DNA of 64,000 bases from Lentisphaerota bacterium (GTDB taxonomy: Bacteria; Verrucomicrobiota; Lentisphaeria; Victivallales; Victivallaceae), in the NCBI GenBank assembly GCA_024225035.1, contig JAAEMX010000170.1:28466-92465 (forward strand), written 5' to 3'. The translations under genes and the position numbers were made by a program. This document shows, piece by piece, positions 53,466 to 62,265 of the stretch. The notes under the pieces were generated by a model that saw nothing but the letters and a program-made list of their open reading frames with translations, was not told the DNA's origin and made no database searches. Each line of letters begins with the position of its first letter. The stretch's first letter is position 1.

Positions 53466-55034
53466 ATGAATGGCATGAAATTATCTATTATTAGAAAATC
53501 GCTGGCTGCATGTTCTTTCTTCCTCTTGTTATTAACTGCACTTTGGGCAGAAGCAAAGGAGCAAGCTGACTTAGTAATTGTCAATGCAAAGATAATTACT
53601 ATGAACAAAATTCAGCCGTCTGCCTCTGCGTTTGCGGTACGTGGCAATAAGATTTTTAAGGTAGGTAGCGATGATGCGATTAGAAGAATGATCGGAGACA
53701 GGACAAAAATTATAAATGCTCAGAAAGGTGTTGTTCTGCCTGGTTTCATAGACTCGCATATTCATCCTGCGGTTGCGGTTTTGTTTTCAACGCTTGGTGT
53801 CAATTTGACAGAATGCAAAAATGCATCTGAGACAATCAATAAAATAAAAAAATATGTAAATGACCACCCTGAACTTGATAAAATTACTGGATTTGGATTT
53901 GCATCTGATTTCTTCCCTTCCAATGGACCTGACAAGGAGATTCTAAATAAGATTGAATTCAAGCGGCCAGTGTTTATTGCTGAAAACTCAGGGCATGGAG
54001 CATGGGTTAATTCTAAGGCTTTGGAAATATTGAAAATTGATAAAGATACTCCTGATCCTTTACCTGGAGCGCATTTTTATGTCCGTAATGCAGACGGCTC
54101 ACCAACCGGTTACTTAGTGGAGGGAGCCGCATTTTGGCCGCACCTGAAAACTCTTAATATTGGAACAGTAAAAGAATTTAAAAAAGGATTAAAGAAATTT
54201 TTACCGCAACTCGCTGAATACGGGATAACATCAGTATATGATGCCGGCATGCCTGCTGTAGAAGAAAATTCATATAAGGGATTACTGGAAATGGAAAAAG
54301 CGGGTGATTTGCCAGTTAGATATTTCGGGTCGCACTACTTGATTTCCAGAAAGGATGCTTTGAACGCAGAACCTGAAATGCAGAAGTTGAAGAAGTTGTA
54401 TACGTCTGAATTGGTGAGACCATTAAGCATAAAAATATCTAACGACGGATTTACCGCAAAAGGGCATTTTATTCAATTCGACGAATCAGAGTTGTTAAAA
54501 ATCCTTGGACCGGTTTTTGCGGCAAACCTTGACATACACATCCATTCAGTTATGGAAGATTGTACAAATGCTGTTTTGAATGCTATAGAAAGACTTCAGG
54601 CTGAGTATCCTGGAAGCCGGACAAGAGCTACCTTGACTCACCTTAATAGAGTTTACAAATCTGACATGCCACGCTTTGCGGCTCTTAAAGTTATTGCCAA
54701 CTTGCAGCCTGCTTCAAACCTTTTAAGTGATTTCCCGGCAGGGTCTGGTTCTCTTTTGACTGACTCTCCTCTTTATATTATTAAAGATGCTGTTATCGGA
54801 AGAGGGCCATCTGTTGCTAATGAGACAATTACGGTGCTCGAGGCGTTGACTTGCTTGACAGTAAATAATGCGAAGCAGTTAAAAACTGAGAAATATCTGG
54901 GAAAAATAAAAGAAGGATATCTTGCAGACATTGTTATTCTTAGTGGTAATCCGCTTACTGTTAAACCAGAGAAGATTACCGATATAAAGGTCATGAAAAC
55001 AATTATGAACGGGAAGCTGGTGTATGAACTCTAA
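53466..55034 (+). CDS. Exported amidohydrolase of the YtcJ type
   Basis: The 522-residue protein has a signal peptide (KSLAACSFFLLLLTALWAEA) and then the amidohydrolase-3 (YtcJ-like) plan: ADLVIVNAKIITM near residue 34, GVVLPGFIDSHIHP near 89 with metal-binding HxH, LDIHIHSV near 358, LTHLNR near 389 and a final GKIKEGYLADIVILSGNPL. It is a metal-dependent hydrolase acting on an amide or cyclic amide in the periplasm. The substrate is unknown. GGAAGG precedes the ATG. It is controlled by the MarR protein through two operators and may be transcribed together with the amidohydrolase gene 90 bases downstream. Confidence 0.87.
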   Translation: MNGMKLSIIRKSLAACSFFLLLLTALWAEAKEQADLVIVNAKIITMNKIQPSASAFAVRGNKIFKVGSDDAIRRMIGDRTKIINAQKGVVLPGFIDSHIHPAVAVLFSTLGVNLTECKNASETINKIKKYVNDHPELDKITGFGFASDFFPSNGPDKEILNKIEFKRPVFIAENSGHGAWVNSKALEILKIDKDTPDPLPGAHFYVRNADGSPTGYLVEGAAFWPHLKTLNIGTVKEFKKGLKKFLPQLAEYGITSVYDAGMPAVEENSYKGLLEMEKAGDLPVRYFGSHYLISRKDALNAEPEMQKLKKLYTSELVRPLSIKISNDGFTAKGHFIQFDESELLKILGPVFAANLDIHIHSVMEDCTNAVLNAIERLQAEYPGSRTRATLTHLNRVYKSDMPRFAALKVIANLQPASNLLSDFPAGSGSLLTDSPLYIIKDAVIGRGPSVANETITVLEALTCLTVNNAKQLKTEKYLGKIKEGYLADIVILSGNPLTVKPEKITDIKVMKTIMNGKLVYEL

Positions 55035-55123
55035 CAAGATACTGTTTTGACAGGCAGGCATGTAATTGAACTGGAGATGCAGAGGAAACTGTCCGAGTAT
55101 AACAACAACATTCAGGTGTTCAA

Positions 55124-55483
55124 ATGATAATTGACGCGCACAGTCATGCTTTCCCTCTAGAAGGGCTTGTCGCAATGGAAAAACTTTATCCTGAACTTAT
55201 AAAAGTTCATCAGTATGAAGCTGACAACGCTTTTGCAGTATGGGCTGAAACTCCTCTTCCTGCCTGGAACAGTGCAAAGCGAATGGAGAAGATGCATCAG
55301 GCAGGTATTGATAAGGAGATTTTGCAAAATCCAATTATTTATCATAAGGTAGACAAAAATGCTCCTTTTGTTTGTCAGGTGATGAATCGAGAGCTTGCCG
55401 GCATATGCCTTGATAACCCGGAAAACTTTGATTTTCTGGCTTCCGTACCGCTAATGATATGGATGAATGTCTTAGAGAAATAG
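55124..55483 (+). CDS. N-terminal part of an ACMSD-like amidohydrolase, cut by a frameshift
   Basis: The frame starts MIIDAHSHAFP, giving the metal-binding HxH of the amidohydrolase-2 (ACMSD/OHCU-decarboxylase-like) family. It continues to FDFLASVPL at residue 108 and then goes out of frame (MIWMNVLEK, stop). The family reading after SVPL is a run such as (N/P)D-x-D-x-x-x-x-E-I-D, which is found one frame over (DMDECLREID). One missing A in CTAATGAT near 55450-55456 explains it. AGGTG lies before the ATG. See the next entry for the remainder. Confidence 0.75.
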   Translation: MIIDAHSHAFPLEGLVAMEKLYPELIKVHQYEADNAFAVWAETPLPAWNSAKRMEKMHQAGIDKEILQNPIIYHKVDKNAPFVCQVMNRELAGICLDNPENFDFLASVPLMIWMNVLEK

Positions 55484-56097
55484 ATTGTGCTCAAAAAGAA
55501 TTAGGAGCTGTGGGCATTGTAATACCATCCAACGTTAATGGGATTTATTTTGATGACCCGTTTTTTGAACGATTCTGGGAGGAGGTCACCAGCAGAAAAC
55601 TTGCAGTGTATATGCACCCAATATACTCAACTTTTTATAATGATGACGAAGCTCCCACGTTGCTTGCGTTTCCGTTTGATACTACTTTGTCAGCCGTAAA
55701 ATTAGTTATATCTGGTTTCTTTGAGAAATTCAGCAGTGCAAAAGTGATTCTCAGCCATATGGGAGGGGCTTTGCCTTATATGGCACGCCGGGTAGATGTT
55801 CCGTTCGAAATCCCCAGTTTCATTCCGGGGTATGCTGAGCGTCTCGACAAATTACCTTCCGAGTATATGAAAAACTTCTATCTGGATACAGCTTTAAACT
55901 GGAATAGTGCAGCTTTTGAGTGTGCTCGTGACCTGGTTGGATTGGATCATATCCTTTTTGCGTCGGACTTTTTTCTAGAGACAACTGATTATGATGAGCT
56001 CAGTGTCAGGTTTATAAACTCATTGAACCTTTCTTCCAGTGAAAAAGACAGAATATTTTATCAGAACACCATTTGTGCGTTTTCAGGAATGAGTTAG
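55459..56097 (+). CDS. C-terminal part of the same ACMSD-like amidohydrolase
   Basis: The 212 residues supply the rest of the barrel: GAVGIVIPSNVNG near residue 17, VYMHPIYST near 49 with a metal His, VILSHMGGALPY near 95 with the catalytic His and FASDFFLETTD near 168 with the metal Asp. A complete enzyme would be about 324 residues (55124-56097). These enzymes decarboxylate or hydrolyse cyclic or aromatic acids with Zn or Mn. The ATG at 55459 is only the first in frame and has no ribosome site, so independent translation is unlikely. Confidence 0.78.
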   Translation: MDECLREIDCAQKELGAVGIVIPSNVNGIYFDDPFFERFWEEVTSRKLAVYMHPIYSTFYNDDEAPTLLAFPFDTTLSAVKLVISGFFEKFSSAKVILSHMGGALPYMARRVDVPFEIPSFIPGYAERLDKLPSEYMKNFYLDTALNWNSAAFECARDLVGLDHILFASDFFLETTDYDELSVRFINSLNLSSSEKDRIFYQNTICAFSGMS

Positions 56098-56136
56098 GTT
56101 GTATTGTGCAAGTTACAAAACGAGAGGTTAATCGGT

Positions 56137-57084
56137 ATGGTATTAATGGATAAAATAAAGAACAGCTTTGGACTTCCCGATAAGGTTGAGTATGAAAGTG
56201 TTGGTGAAGGGCACATGAATGACACGTGGATAGTTTCATCTGAAAGCCTGAAACTTTTCGCATTGCGAAAATATAACTCAAATAGAAGCTATGAAGATGT
56301 CCAGTCTGAGCATCAGGCGCTGCAAATTTTAGAGAAGTTGTTTGGTGCTTTAATAGCGTCTCCTTTGAAAGGTGAAGGGGGGAACTCTATACAACAAATA
56401 GATGGTTCATTATTTGCGCTTTTCCCTTTTAAAAAAGGTGTTCATCCACGTGAAGATAAAAGAGAAAACATTGAAGCTGCTGCCATAATGCTTGCGTTTG
56501 TACATTATAAGTTATGGCAGGAACGGCACTTATTTGCGGCGATCGCTTTTGATAGAGCTCCGATTTTGCCTGAAGAATTCTTATCTGCCCAAGAAATATT
56601 TGATAAACTGTATATAAATATTGAGCCGGATGTCTTTGCCTCCATTGGTGTTACATATAGTTTGCTGAAATCCTTCGAGGATAGGGCCAAATCATCATTT
56701 TCTGCTATAGAACCATATGCGGCAAGCAAACATCTCATTCATGGTGATTTTGGGTTGCCGAACCTGTTGGTTGAAGAAAAATCTCAAAAAATTTGCACAA
56801 TACTTGATTGGGAAGAAATGAGATGGGATTGTCCTGTTTTTGAAATAGCCGCGGTTTTGCCGTTTTATGAAATGGCATTTCCTGATGCAGGTAATATTTT
56901 TATTGAAGAATATATATTGGAAACAGACCGCCTCAAGCATCCTGATGCGGTATCAATAAAAACAGCACTTGAGCACATTGAGAGCGCAAAGTTTCTGGCG
57001 AATTTCTGGGAATTGACATTAATGATTAAAAGCGGTAATATAGAGCCTGATTATATTAAATTCCTATGCGAAATATTAGCTTAG
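56137..57084 (+). CDS. Phosphotransferase family (APH/homoserine kinase II-like)
   Basis: The 315-residue protein has the aminoglycoside-phosphotransferase-type kinase layout: GEGHMNDTWIV near residue 26 (nucleotide loop), FALRKYN, LIHGDFGLPNLLVEE near 200 (catalytic HGDxxxxN) and ILDWEEMRWDCPVFEIA near 222 (DxE/D metal site). Substrates in this family include amino sugars, homoserine, choline and antibiotics; none can be chosen here. The ATG at 56137 has GAGAGG nine bases upstream. It follows the amidohydrolase by 39 bases and may close a small catabolic operon. A degenerate copy of its 3' end lies at 59042. Confidence 0.8.
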   Translation: MVLMDKIKNSFGLPDKVEYESVGEGHMNDTWIVSSESLKLFALRKYNSNRSYEDVQSEHQALQILEKLFGALIASPLKGEGGNSIQQIDGSLFALFPFKKGVHPREDKRENIEAAAIMLAFVHYKLWQERHLFAAIAFDRAPILPEEFLSAQEIFDKLYINIEPDVFASIGVTYSLLKSFEDRAKSSFSAIEPYAASKHLIHGDFGLPNLLVEEKSQKICTILDWEEMRWDCPVFEIAAVLPFYEMAFPDAGNIFIEEYILETDRLKHPDAVSIKTALEHIESAKFLANFWELTLMIKSGNIEPDYIKFLCEILA

Positions 57085-57467
57085 TCAGTGTTTGTTACGA
57101 TGTTGAATATTATATAGTTAACGCGGGGTGCATGTTTTTGAGGAGTCGAGATTTGCTTGAAATTTGAAAGTTGAGACAGCAAATAGACAAACTAATACCG
57201 TAAAAACTTACACACTGTGTTTATTTAGTGAATGATTTAATATTGAAAAGGTTAAAGCCACATCTACATGACACTTGTCTATCTGTGTTTAACATAAATT
57301 ATATGTGCATGCAGTAAAATACTTTATAGAATATATGCTTCTAGCATTTTTCTCTGCAATTTGGAAAAATGTGCCTTGAGAAACATAATGCAGCGTTAAA
57401 AAAAGGAAAATCACTTGCAATATTTTAATTGTAATACATTTTAAATGCAAAAGGAATTTAAATTAAT
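57085..57467. other. Spacer before the sulfite reductase
   Basis: No gene. AT-rich DNA with an AAGGA site 13 bases before the ATG at 57468. Confidence 0.4.
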
Positions 57468-58094
57468 ATGAAAGTATATGATAAATATCTTTTACTTGAA
57501 AAACATTTTAACGATTTTTCTGCCAGAAGAATAAACCAGTTAGAATTTAAACATACGTTGAACAAGTTTGGCATAAAGCAGCAACGCAACGATAAATTTA
57601 TGGTTCGCATTCGCATTCCTGGTGGTAATATTCCTACACAACAGTTTCGTGATATTGCAGTAGCTGCCAGCAAACATCGAGTTGGATACATTCACTTTTC
57701 CACCCGACAAACTATTCAAATACGTGATGTACAAGCGGAACAAATGATTCCGCTTTTGAAGACAATTACGAATTATAGAATTCCATTTGTCGGCGGTTGT
57801 AATAATTTTAATAATATTATAGCATCACCGGACAGTGGAATTGGGGAAGATACTATTTTTGACGTAATGCCTTTTGTCCACAACCTGACACAGATAATGT
57901 TCAATTGGGATGAATCTTTGAAATTACCAAGAAAGATGAAATTGGGATTTTTCTCGTCTGCTAAAGATGAATATATGGCAACCTTGCAAGATCTTGGCTT
58001 CATCGCTGTTGAAAATAACGGACAGCGAGGCTTCAAAGTTTATAGTGGAGGCGGAATGGGACGTAAGGTTGGAAATTGGAACGTTGCTTTTTAA
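57468..58094 (+). CDS. N-terminal part of a ferredoxin-type sulfite/nitrite reductase, cut by a frameshift
   Basis: The frame begins with the typical parachain: FGIKQQRNDKFMVRIRIPGG near residue 35, HFSTRQTIQIRDV near 76 (siroheme arginines) and NNFNNIIASPDSGI near 112. It continues to VYSGGGMGRKVG near 202 and then goes out of frame (NWNVAF, stop). The expected continuation GTLLFNWLPEADY is one frame over. One extra base in GGAAATTGGAACG near 58070 explains it. Confidence 0.8.
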   Translation: MKVYDKYLLLEKHFNDFSARRINQLEFKHTLNKFGIKQQRNDKFMVRIRIPGGNIPTQQFRDIAVAASKHRVGYIHFSTRQTIQIRDVQAEQMIPLLKTITNYRIPFVGGCNNFNNIIASPDSGIGEDTIFDVMPFVHNLTQIMFNWDESLKLPRKMKLGFFSSAKDEYMATLQDLGFIAVENNGQRGFKVYSGGGMGRKVGNWNVAF

Positions 58095-59016
58095 TTGGCT
58101 TCCTGAAGCTGACTATATTCGTTGTGCTCGGGCAATGACTGAGTTGTATCAAGACCACGGCGATAGTAAAAATCATATGCAAACACGAATTTTTACCATA
58201 GCTCAACAGCTTGGCAAAGAAAAATTCGTGCAGCTATTTAAAAAATATTTTGGTAGTATCAAAAAGACAAAAACTCCATTATATACTTTTAATGAATCAG
58301 CTGAAGATTGTATTGCAAAATTAAAATCCTATCCGATACCCACAATCTCAGAAACGAACTATAATGACTGGAAAAAACTATCTGTGTCTCCAGCTAAAGT
58401 TGGTAGCAAAATTGTCTCTGTACTTCTAAGGTATCCATATGGTAAACTGCGCCCCAGTCTAATGGAGAAAATTGTCGACTTGACTGATAGATTAGGACTC
58501 CATTTTGTCCGCTTGACTCAGGATAAAAACTTGTTGCTTCCACTGGTGCATACATCGGCACTACCTGAGGTTTATAACTTCATAAATAACGAATCAAATG
58601 ACATTGATTTAAGTCTAAAATCATTTTCTGGTCATATACATTCTTGTATTGGACCTGCGGTTTGCAAACAAGGAGTATTAGATACAACTGATATAACAAC
58701 CAGAATTGCCTTAAAATTGGATGCTTTGTTTAAAGACAAACAGCAGCAAAAAGTGCGGTTTGCAAACGAAGTTTTAAAGATGATAAGAGTTTCCGGCTGT
58801 CCAAATTCCTGCGGAGGACATCGTGGAGCTTCTATCGGAATACAAGGGCTAAAAAATAAAGGAAAACCTTGTTGTAAACTCTTCCTAGATGATGGAAATG
58901 ATAAGTTTGAACAACCCATTCAACAGGACGGGTTGTTGGGTTTAGATGAAATGGCTGATAAAGTATTAGGTCTTTTAATAAATAAATTCAAGTTGAATGA
59001 GACATCAACAAAATAA
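57967..59016 (+). CDS. C-terminal part of the siroheme sulfite/nitrite reductase
   Basis: From GTLLFNWLPEADYIRCARAM onward the frame gives the second half of the enzyme, with the siroheme/4Fe-4S cysteines CIGPAVC (CX5C) and CPNSC (CX3C, in RVSGCPNSCGGH) near the C-terminus. The joined protein is about 515 residues, normal for assimilatory ferredoxin-dependent sulfite or nitrite reductase. It would complete sulfate assimilation with the APS reductase at 16696, although it is 40 kb away. Codons before about 58075 in this frame are not part of the gene. The fold is certain; sulfite versus nitrite is not. Confidence 0.82.
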   Translation: MNIWQPCKILASSLLKITDSEASKFIVEAEWDVRLEIGTLLFNWLPEADYIRCARAMTELYQDHGDSKNHMQTRIFTIAQQLGKEKFVQLFKKYFGSIKKTKTPLYTFNESAEDCIAKLKSYPIPTISETNYNDWKKLSVSPAKVGSKIVSVLLRYPYGKLRPSLMEKIVDLTDRLGLHFVRLTQDKNLLLPLVHTSALPEVYNFINNESNDIDLSLKSFSGHIHSCIGPAVCKQGVLDTTDITTRIALKLDALFKDKQQQKVRFANEVLKMIRVSGCPNSCGGHRGASIGIQGLKNKGKPCCKLFLDDGNDKFEQPIQQDGLLGLDEMADKVLGLLINKFKLNETSTK

Positions 59017-59041
59017 CTGACGCCGTGTGCAAGTTTACACT

Positions 59042-59105
59042 AATGCTCAAAAGCGCCAATATAGAGCCTGATTATATCAGGCTCCTTTGTCCAATATTGT
59101 CTAAC
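59042..59105 (+). pseudogene. Degenerate copy of the 3' end of the phosphotransferase gene
   Basis: The sequence resembles 57021-57080, including an unbroken 20-base match (AATATAGAGCCTGATTATAT). Translated in the corresponding frame it gives MLKSANIEPDYIRLLCPIL, against MIKSGNIEPDYIKFLCEIL in the kinase. No other part of the kinase is present, so this is a leftover of a duplication that brackets the reductase gene. Confidence 0.7.
59064..59084 (+). terminator. 9-bp hairpin after the reductase
   Basis: GAGCCTGAT pairs with ATCAGGCTC around TAT and is followed by CTTTGT. It arises within the duplicated kinase tail, where base changes have made the two arms complementary. The kinase copy itself cannot form it. 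Confidence 0.55.
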
Positions 59106-59144
59106 CCTTCATCTTGCTTTTGAAGCAGGAATTTTTATTATCTG

Positions 59145-60407
59145 TTATTTAGGTTTCAGAGGTAAAAATGGACAAAGAAAAATGTTATGCCAGGATAAGC
59201 AAAAATTAGGCAACTGAGCTTTTGGTTTCTTCTGGTAATGGGAATTTGGTGTGTATGAAGATAAGTAAGGCACCCCAGTTGTGCATGTAATGGTACAGCA
59301 GTTAGGTAGGTACTGCTGTAAAGCATTTTCTCCATATATATGATTGCCGCCAATGGGAATAAAGACTTTGGCATTGGGATGTCTGGATGATTCTCTAAGA
59401 ATTCTTGTGGCAATGATCTTATTGACAATTTGCCGATCTTTGTAGTAGGTTTTTGCTGGAAAAATAGAGATTTTATCATTATCAAATGAGTAAAGAGGAA
59501 CTTTATTTGCATAACACGCAAGCGTCAGTGCATCTAGTTCAGGGTTTGATGCTGAGTACACAAATTCATTGGAAGTGTATAACTCCAGGATATTTGCGAT
59601 TCCATGACATTCTTTTAGGTTCTTGTTATATTTCATTAGTTGATTTACAAAGATACTCTTCATCTTATCATTATCTGTGTAGTTTTTGTACTTCGATTCT
59701 ATATGCATTATTTCTGCAAATGCAACAATATTATCTAAAAAATGATTGTTTATTAATTGGTAGAGGAAACTTGTGCCGGCACAGGCACCAAAAATATGCT
59801 GGTGTCCTAATATGAAGTAATCATACTTATTATATATTTTATCCATAAACTGCTTCATTACAGTGAGAGATTTATTGGAAAAATGATCACATTTGGGGCA
59901 TATCACATGTTTTTGGTTACTATAATTCTTTTTGATACGTGGTGACAGTAAGAGTTTTGTTGTATTGCCAATTTTTATATCTGACAGGCACATTTTATTA
60001 TTGCAGATAGTGCAGATTTTCATTTGTGGTTTAATTTTTCCGCACGAACAGCAGACTGGAGATTTTCCTGATTTTAATGCTTGGATAAAAGTCTTGATTA
60101 AATTGCGTACTTCTTCATCATGAAACTTGTCTTGCTTTAGCTTCAGCTGATGTATAATTTTATCTTTGTTTCTAGGTTTTATATTTAAAATCGAGGGGAT
60201 CGATTCTATCAGTTTTACATCACTTTCCACTTTTTGAGCATTGAAAGTAATCCACTTTAGCGAAGAAAAGCCGGATACTTTTTTGTAATCTTCGAGTAGT
60301 TTTTTCTTTTTTTCAGTATACATGCTGGCAATATGTAAATATGCATCATATATATTAAACGGACCTTGAAGCAACATATTGAAGCTATTTTTTAGTTTGA
60401 AAGGCAT
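59145..60407 (-). CDS. TraB/TIKI/ChaN-like protein with an inserted FYVE-like zinc finger (copy 1)
   Basis: The 420-residue protein has a helical N-terminus beginning GPFNIYDAYL, then a zinc finger at about 119-173: CCSC, then CTICNNKMC-x-x-D, a spacer, then CPKC. The CxxCxxxxC spacing equals that of FYVE fingers, though one ligand position is Asp. After it comes FILGHQH at 199-204 (GX2H), a Glu at about 232 (FAEIM), LDALTLACYANKVPLYSFDND near 291 and PIGGNH at 351-356 (second GX2H). Two GX2H motifs plus a Glu are the signature of the TIKI/TraB/EreA/ChaN superfamily of putative metal hydrolases. GGAGG precedes the ATG. It is a paralogue of the next two genes. Domain naming is from motifs only. 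Confidence 0.7.
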   Translation of the reverse strand: MPFKLKNSFNMLLQGPFNIYDAYLHIASMYTEKKKKLLEDYKKVSGFSSLKWITFNAQKVESDVKLIESIPSILNIKPRNKDKIIHQLKLKQDKFHDEEVRNLIKTFIQALKSGKSPVCCSCGKIKPQMKICTICNNKMCLSDIKIGNTTKLLLSPRIKKNYSNQKHVICPKCDHFSNKSLTVMKQFMDKIYNKYDYFILGHQHIFGACAGTSFLYQLINNHFLDNIVAFAEIMHIESKYKNYTDNDKMKSIFVNQLMKYNKNLKECHGIANILELYTSNEFVYSASNPELDALTLACYANKVPLYSFDNDKISIFPAKTYYKDRQIVNKIIATRILRESSRHPNAKVFIPIGGNHIYGENALQQYLPNCCTITCTTGVPYLSSYTPNSHYQKKPKAQLPNFCLSWHNIFLCPFLPLKPK

Positions 60408-60606
60408 TTTCTTTTTCCTCCTATTATTAATCTCAATAATACGTTCTATAGAATATAGAATATAGAATAATGTGTGTAAGTGTTTTTTTCTTCAAGTTAA
60501 TTCGGCGATTTTATTTCTTGTTATGATGGCATTATTCGTTAAAGAAATGATGTAATAAAGGAAAGCAGATAATATTTAAATCCTCAAACAGATATTTGTA
60601 ATATGA

Positions 60607-60624
60607 AGCTCGTTTATTCGAGCT
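60607..60624 (-). terminator. Small hairpin in the gap between paralogues
   Basis: AGCTCG pairs with CGAGCT around TTTATT. It is followed by CTAAATGTTGG (60632) and CCCAAAAGCGCC, resembling sequence at 59042-59100. It lies about 60 bases past the stop of the leftward gene at 60682. Confidence 0.4.
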
Positions 60625-60681
60625 CCCTTTACTAAATGTTGGCTTAAGAAGTTGCCCAAAAGCGCCAAAATATTTTAAATC

Positions 60682-61950
60682 TTAATAGTGAGGCAAAAAT
60701 GGCTGTGTGAAAATATTAGGCCATGATAGTACATATTGTGGAATTTGGCTTGCAGGCGCTTTCCCCCTACTTGGATTAGCACGGAATGGTCGTATTCCGG
60801 GGGCACCAACTACACATTGAATTGTGCAGGAATTAGGGAGGTACTGCTGCAGAGCAAATTGACCAGAAATATGGTTTTTACCAATTGGAATCATTGCTTT
60901 TGCGCCTGTAAATCTTCTAGTTTCATGTTTAATTCTTGAGGCGACCATATCGTTTTTAGACTGTCTTCTCAAATAAAAGCCTTTTCCCAGCGGCGGAACA
61001 GTTTCCGAGTTATCAAATGTGTATATTGGAACTCTATGTTTGTTGCATATGATCTGTAATGCGTCTAGTTCAGGGGATTTTGAAAAATATGCAGCTTTAT
61101 TTGAAGTGTATAGTTCAAGAACGTTAGCGATATTGTTACATGTTATTTTGCTTTGATTGAATTGGCTCAGTTGATCCGCAAATAACCTTTTCACCTCGAT
61201 GTTGTTGGTATAGTTTTTAAAATTATCGCTTTCTGCTTGAAACATAACTTCCGAAAATGTGACGACAGTTTTTAAATAACCGTTGTTTATAAACTGATAA
61301 AGAAAGCTGGTTCCGGCATATATGCCGCGTTCATGTTCCTGACCCAAAATGATATAATCAAATTTTTGGTATAGCCTCTCAAAAAAATACTTCATGACTG
61401 GCAGTGATTCTTTGGCAAAATGAGAACACCTTTTACATGCCAAGTATTGCTTTCTTTCATAATATTTACTCATCCTGGGGGACTGAGAAAGTTCTTTGAA
61501 ATTAATTCTAACCGTGTCTGAATGGCAAACATAATTATTACAGATTTCGCATTTTTTCAGCTTAGTTTTTCTATTGCCGCAACAGCAGCAGCTAAGTGGG
61601 TTGTCATTTTTTAATGCCTCTATGTATAACTTAATAAAGTTACGTGCCTTATCATCATGAAAATTGAGTTTTTGGGGTTGCATTTTAAATTGATTTATGA
61701 TCGTATCTTTATCTCCTGGGTTGTTATTGACTATTGAAAAAGCTTCTCTCATTAGCTTTATATCACTTCCCACCTTGCTGGAACTGAATGTAATCCATTT
61801 CAGGCTATTCAGCCCTGAGGCTTTTTTATGATTGGCAAGCAATTTCTGTTTTGAATCAATGTATGCTCTGGCAACATAATAGAAAACCCCATACAAGTTA
61901 AAAGGTCCACGACTTAATTCGATAAACTCCTTCACTGGATCATTAGACAT
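60682..61950 (-). CDS. TraB/TIKI/ChaN-like protein with an inserted FYVE-like zinc finger (copy 2)
   Basis: The 422-residue protein aligns with its left neighbour throughout. It has GPFNLYGVFYY at the start, then a finger CCCC...KCEICNNYVC-x-x-D...CKRC at about 120-185. FIILGQEH-type sequence (YIILGQEH, GX2H) follows near 213, then a Glu in FSEVMF, ELDALQIICNKHRVPIYTFDN near 305 and MIPIGKNH near 368 (second GX2H). The ATG at 61950 is preferred: AGGGG lies nine bases upstream, and its N-terminus then matches copy 1 residue for residue in length. An ATG ten codons earlier is an alternative. Like copy 1 it has no signal peptide. Confidence 0.7.
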   Translation of the reverse strand: MSNDPVKEFIELSRGPFNLYGVFYYVARAYIDSKQKLLANHKKASGLNSLKWITFSSSKVGSDIKLMREAFSIVNNNPGDKDTIINQFKMQPQKLNFHDDKARNFIKLYIEALKNDNPLSCCCCGNRKTKLKKCEICNNYVCHSDTVRINFKELSQSPRMSKYYERKQYLACKRCSHFAKESLPVMKYFFERLYQKFDYIILGQEHERGIYAGTSFLYQFINNGYLKTVVTFSEVMFQAESDNFKNYTNNIEVKRLFADQLSQFNQSKITCNNIANVLELYTSNKAAYFSKSPELDALQIICNKHRVPIYTFDNSETVPPLGKGFYLRRQSKNDMVASRIKHETRRFTGAKAMIPIGKNHISGQFALQQYLPNSCTIQCVVGAPGIRPFRANPSRGKAPASQIPQYVLSWPNIFTQPFLPHY

Positions 61951-62265
61951 TTGATGTTTCCCCTGTTGTCTAGAATGCATTCTCTCATAATAAAATTAAG
62001 TAACTATAAAATATATATTAGGTAAAATTAAAATCAAATAAAATTGGTAATTTCTTAGTATTCAGTTATTTCCTGCCTGATTTTGTTTGCTTTTATGGGA
62101 ATTTATTATTGCTGTCCATAGTTGATTGTTAATAACTTGATTGATGCTATTTCCTGTGGTTATATCACCATTCTTATAAAAAATCAAAACTGAATGGAAA
62201 TGCATTGTTTGCCGTAGATATAGAGCTTATATGTTTATAAATTTAAATGGGAAGGATTGTATAAT
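61951..62265. other. Divergent promoter region
   Basis: AT-rich DNA between the leftward copy 2 and the rightward third paralogue. No gene or repeat is recognised. Confidence 0.4.
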
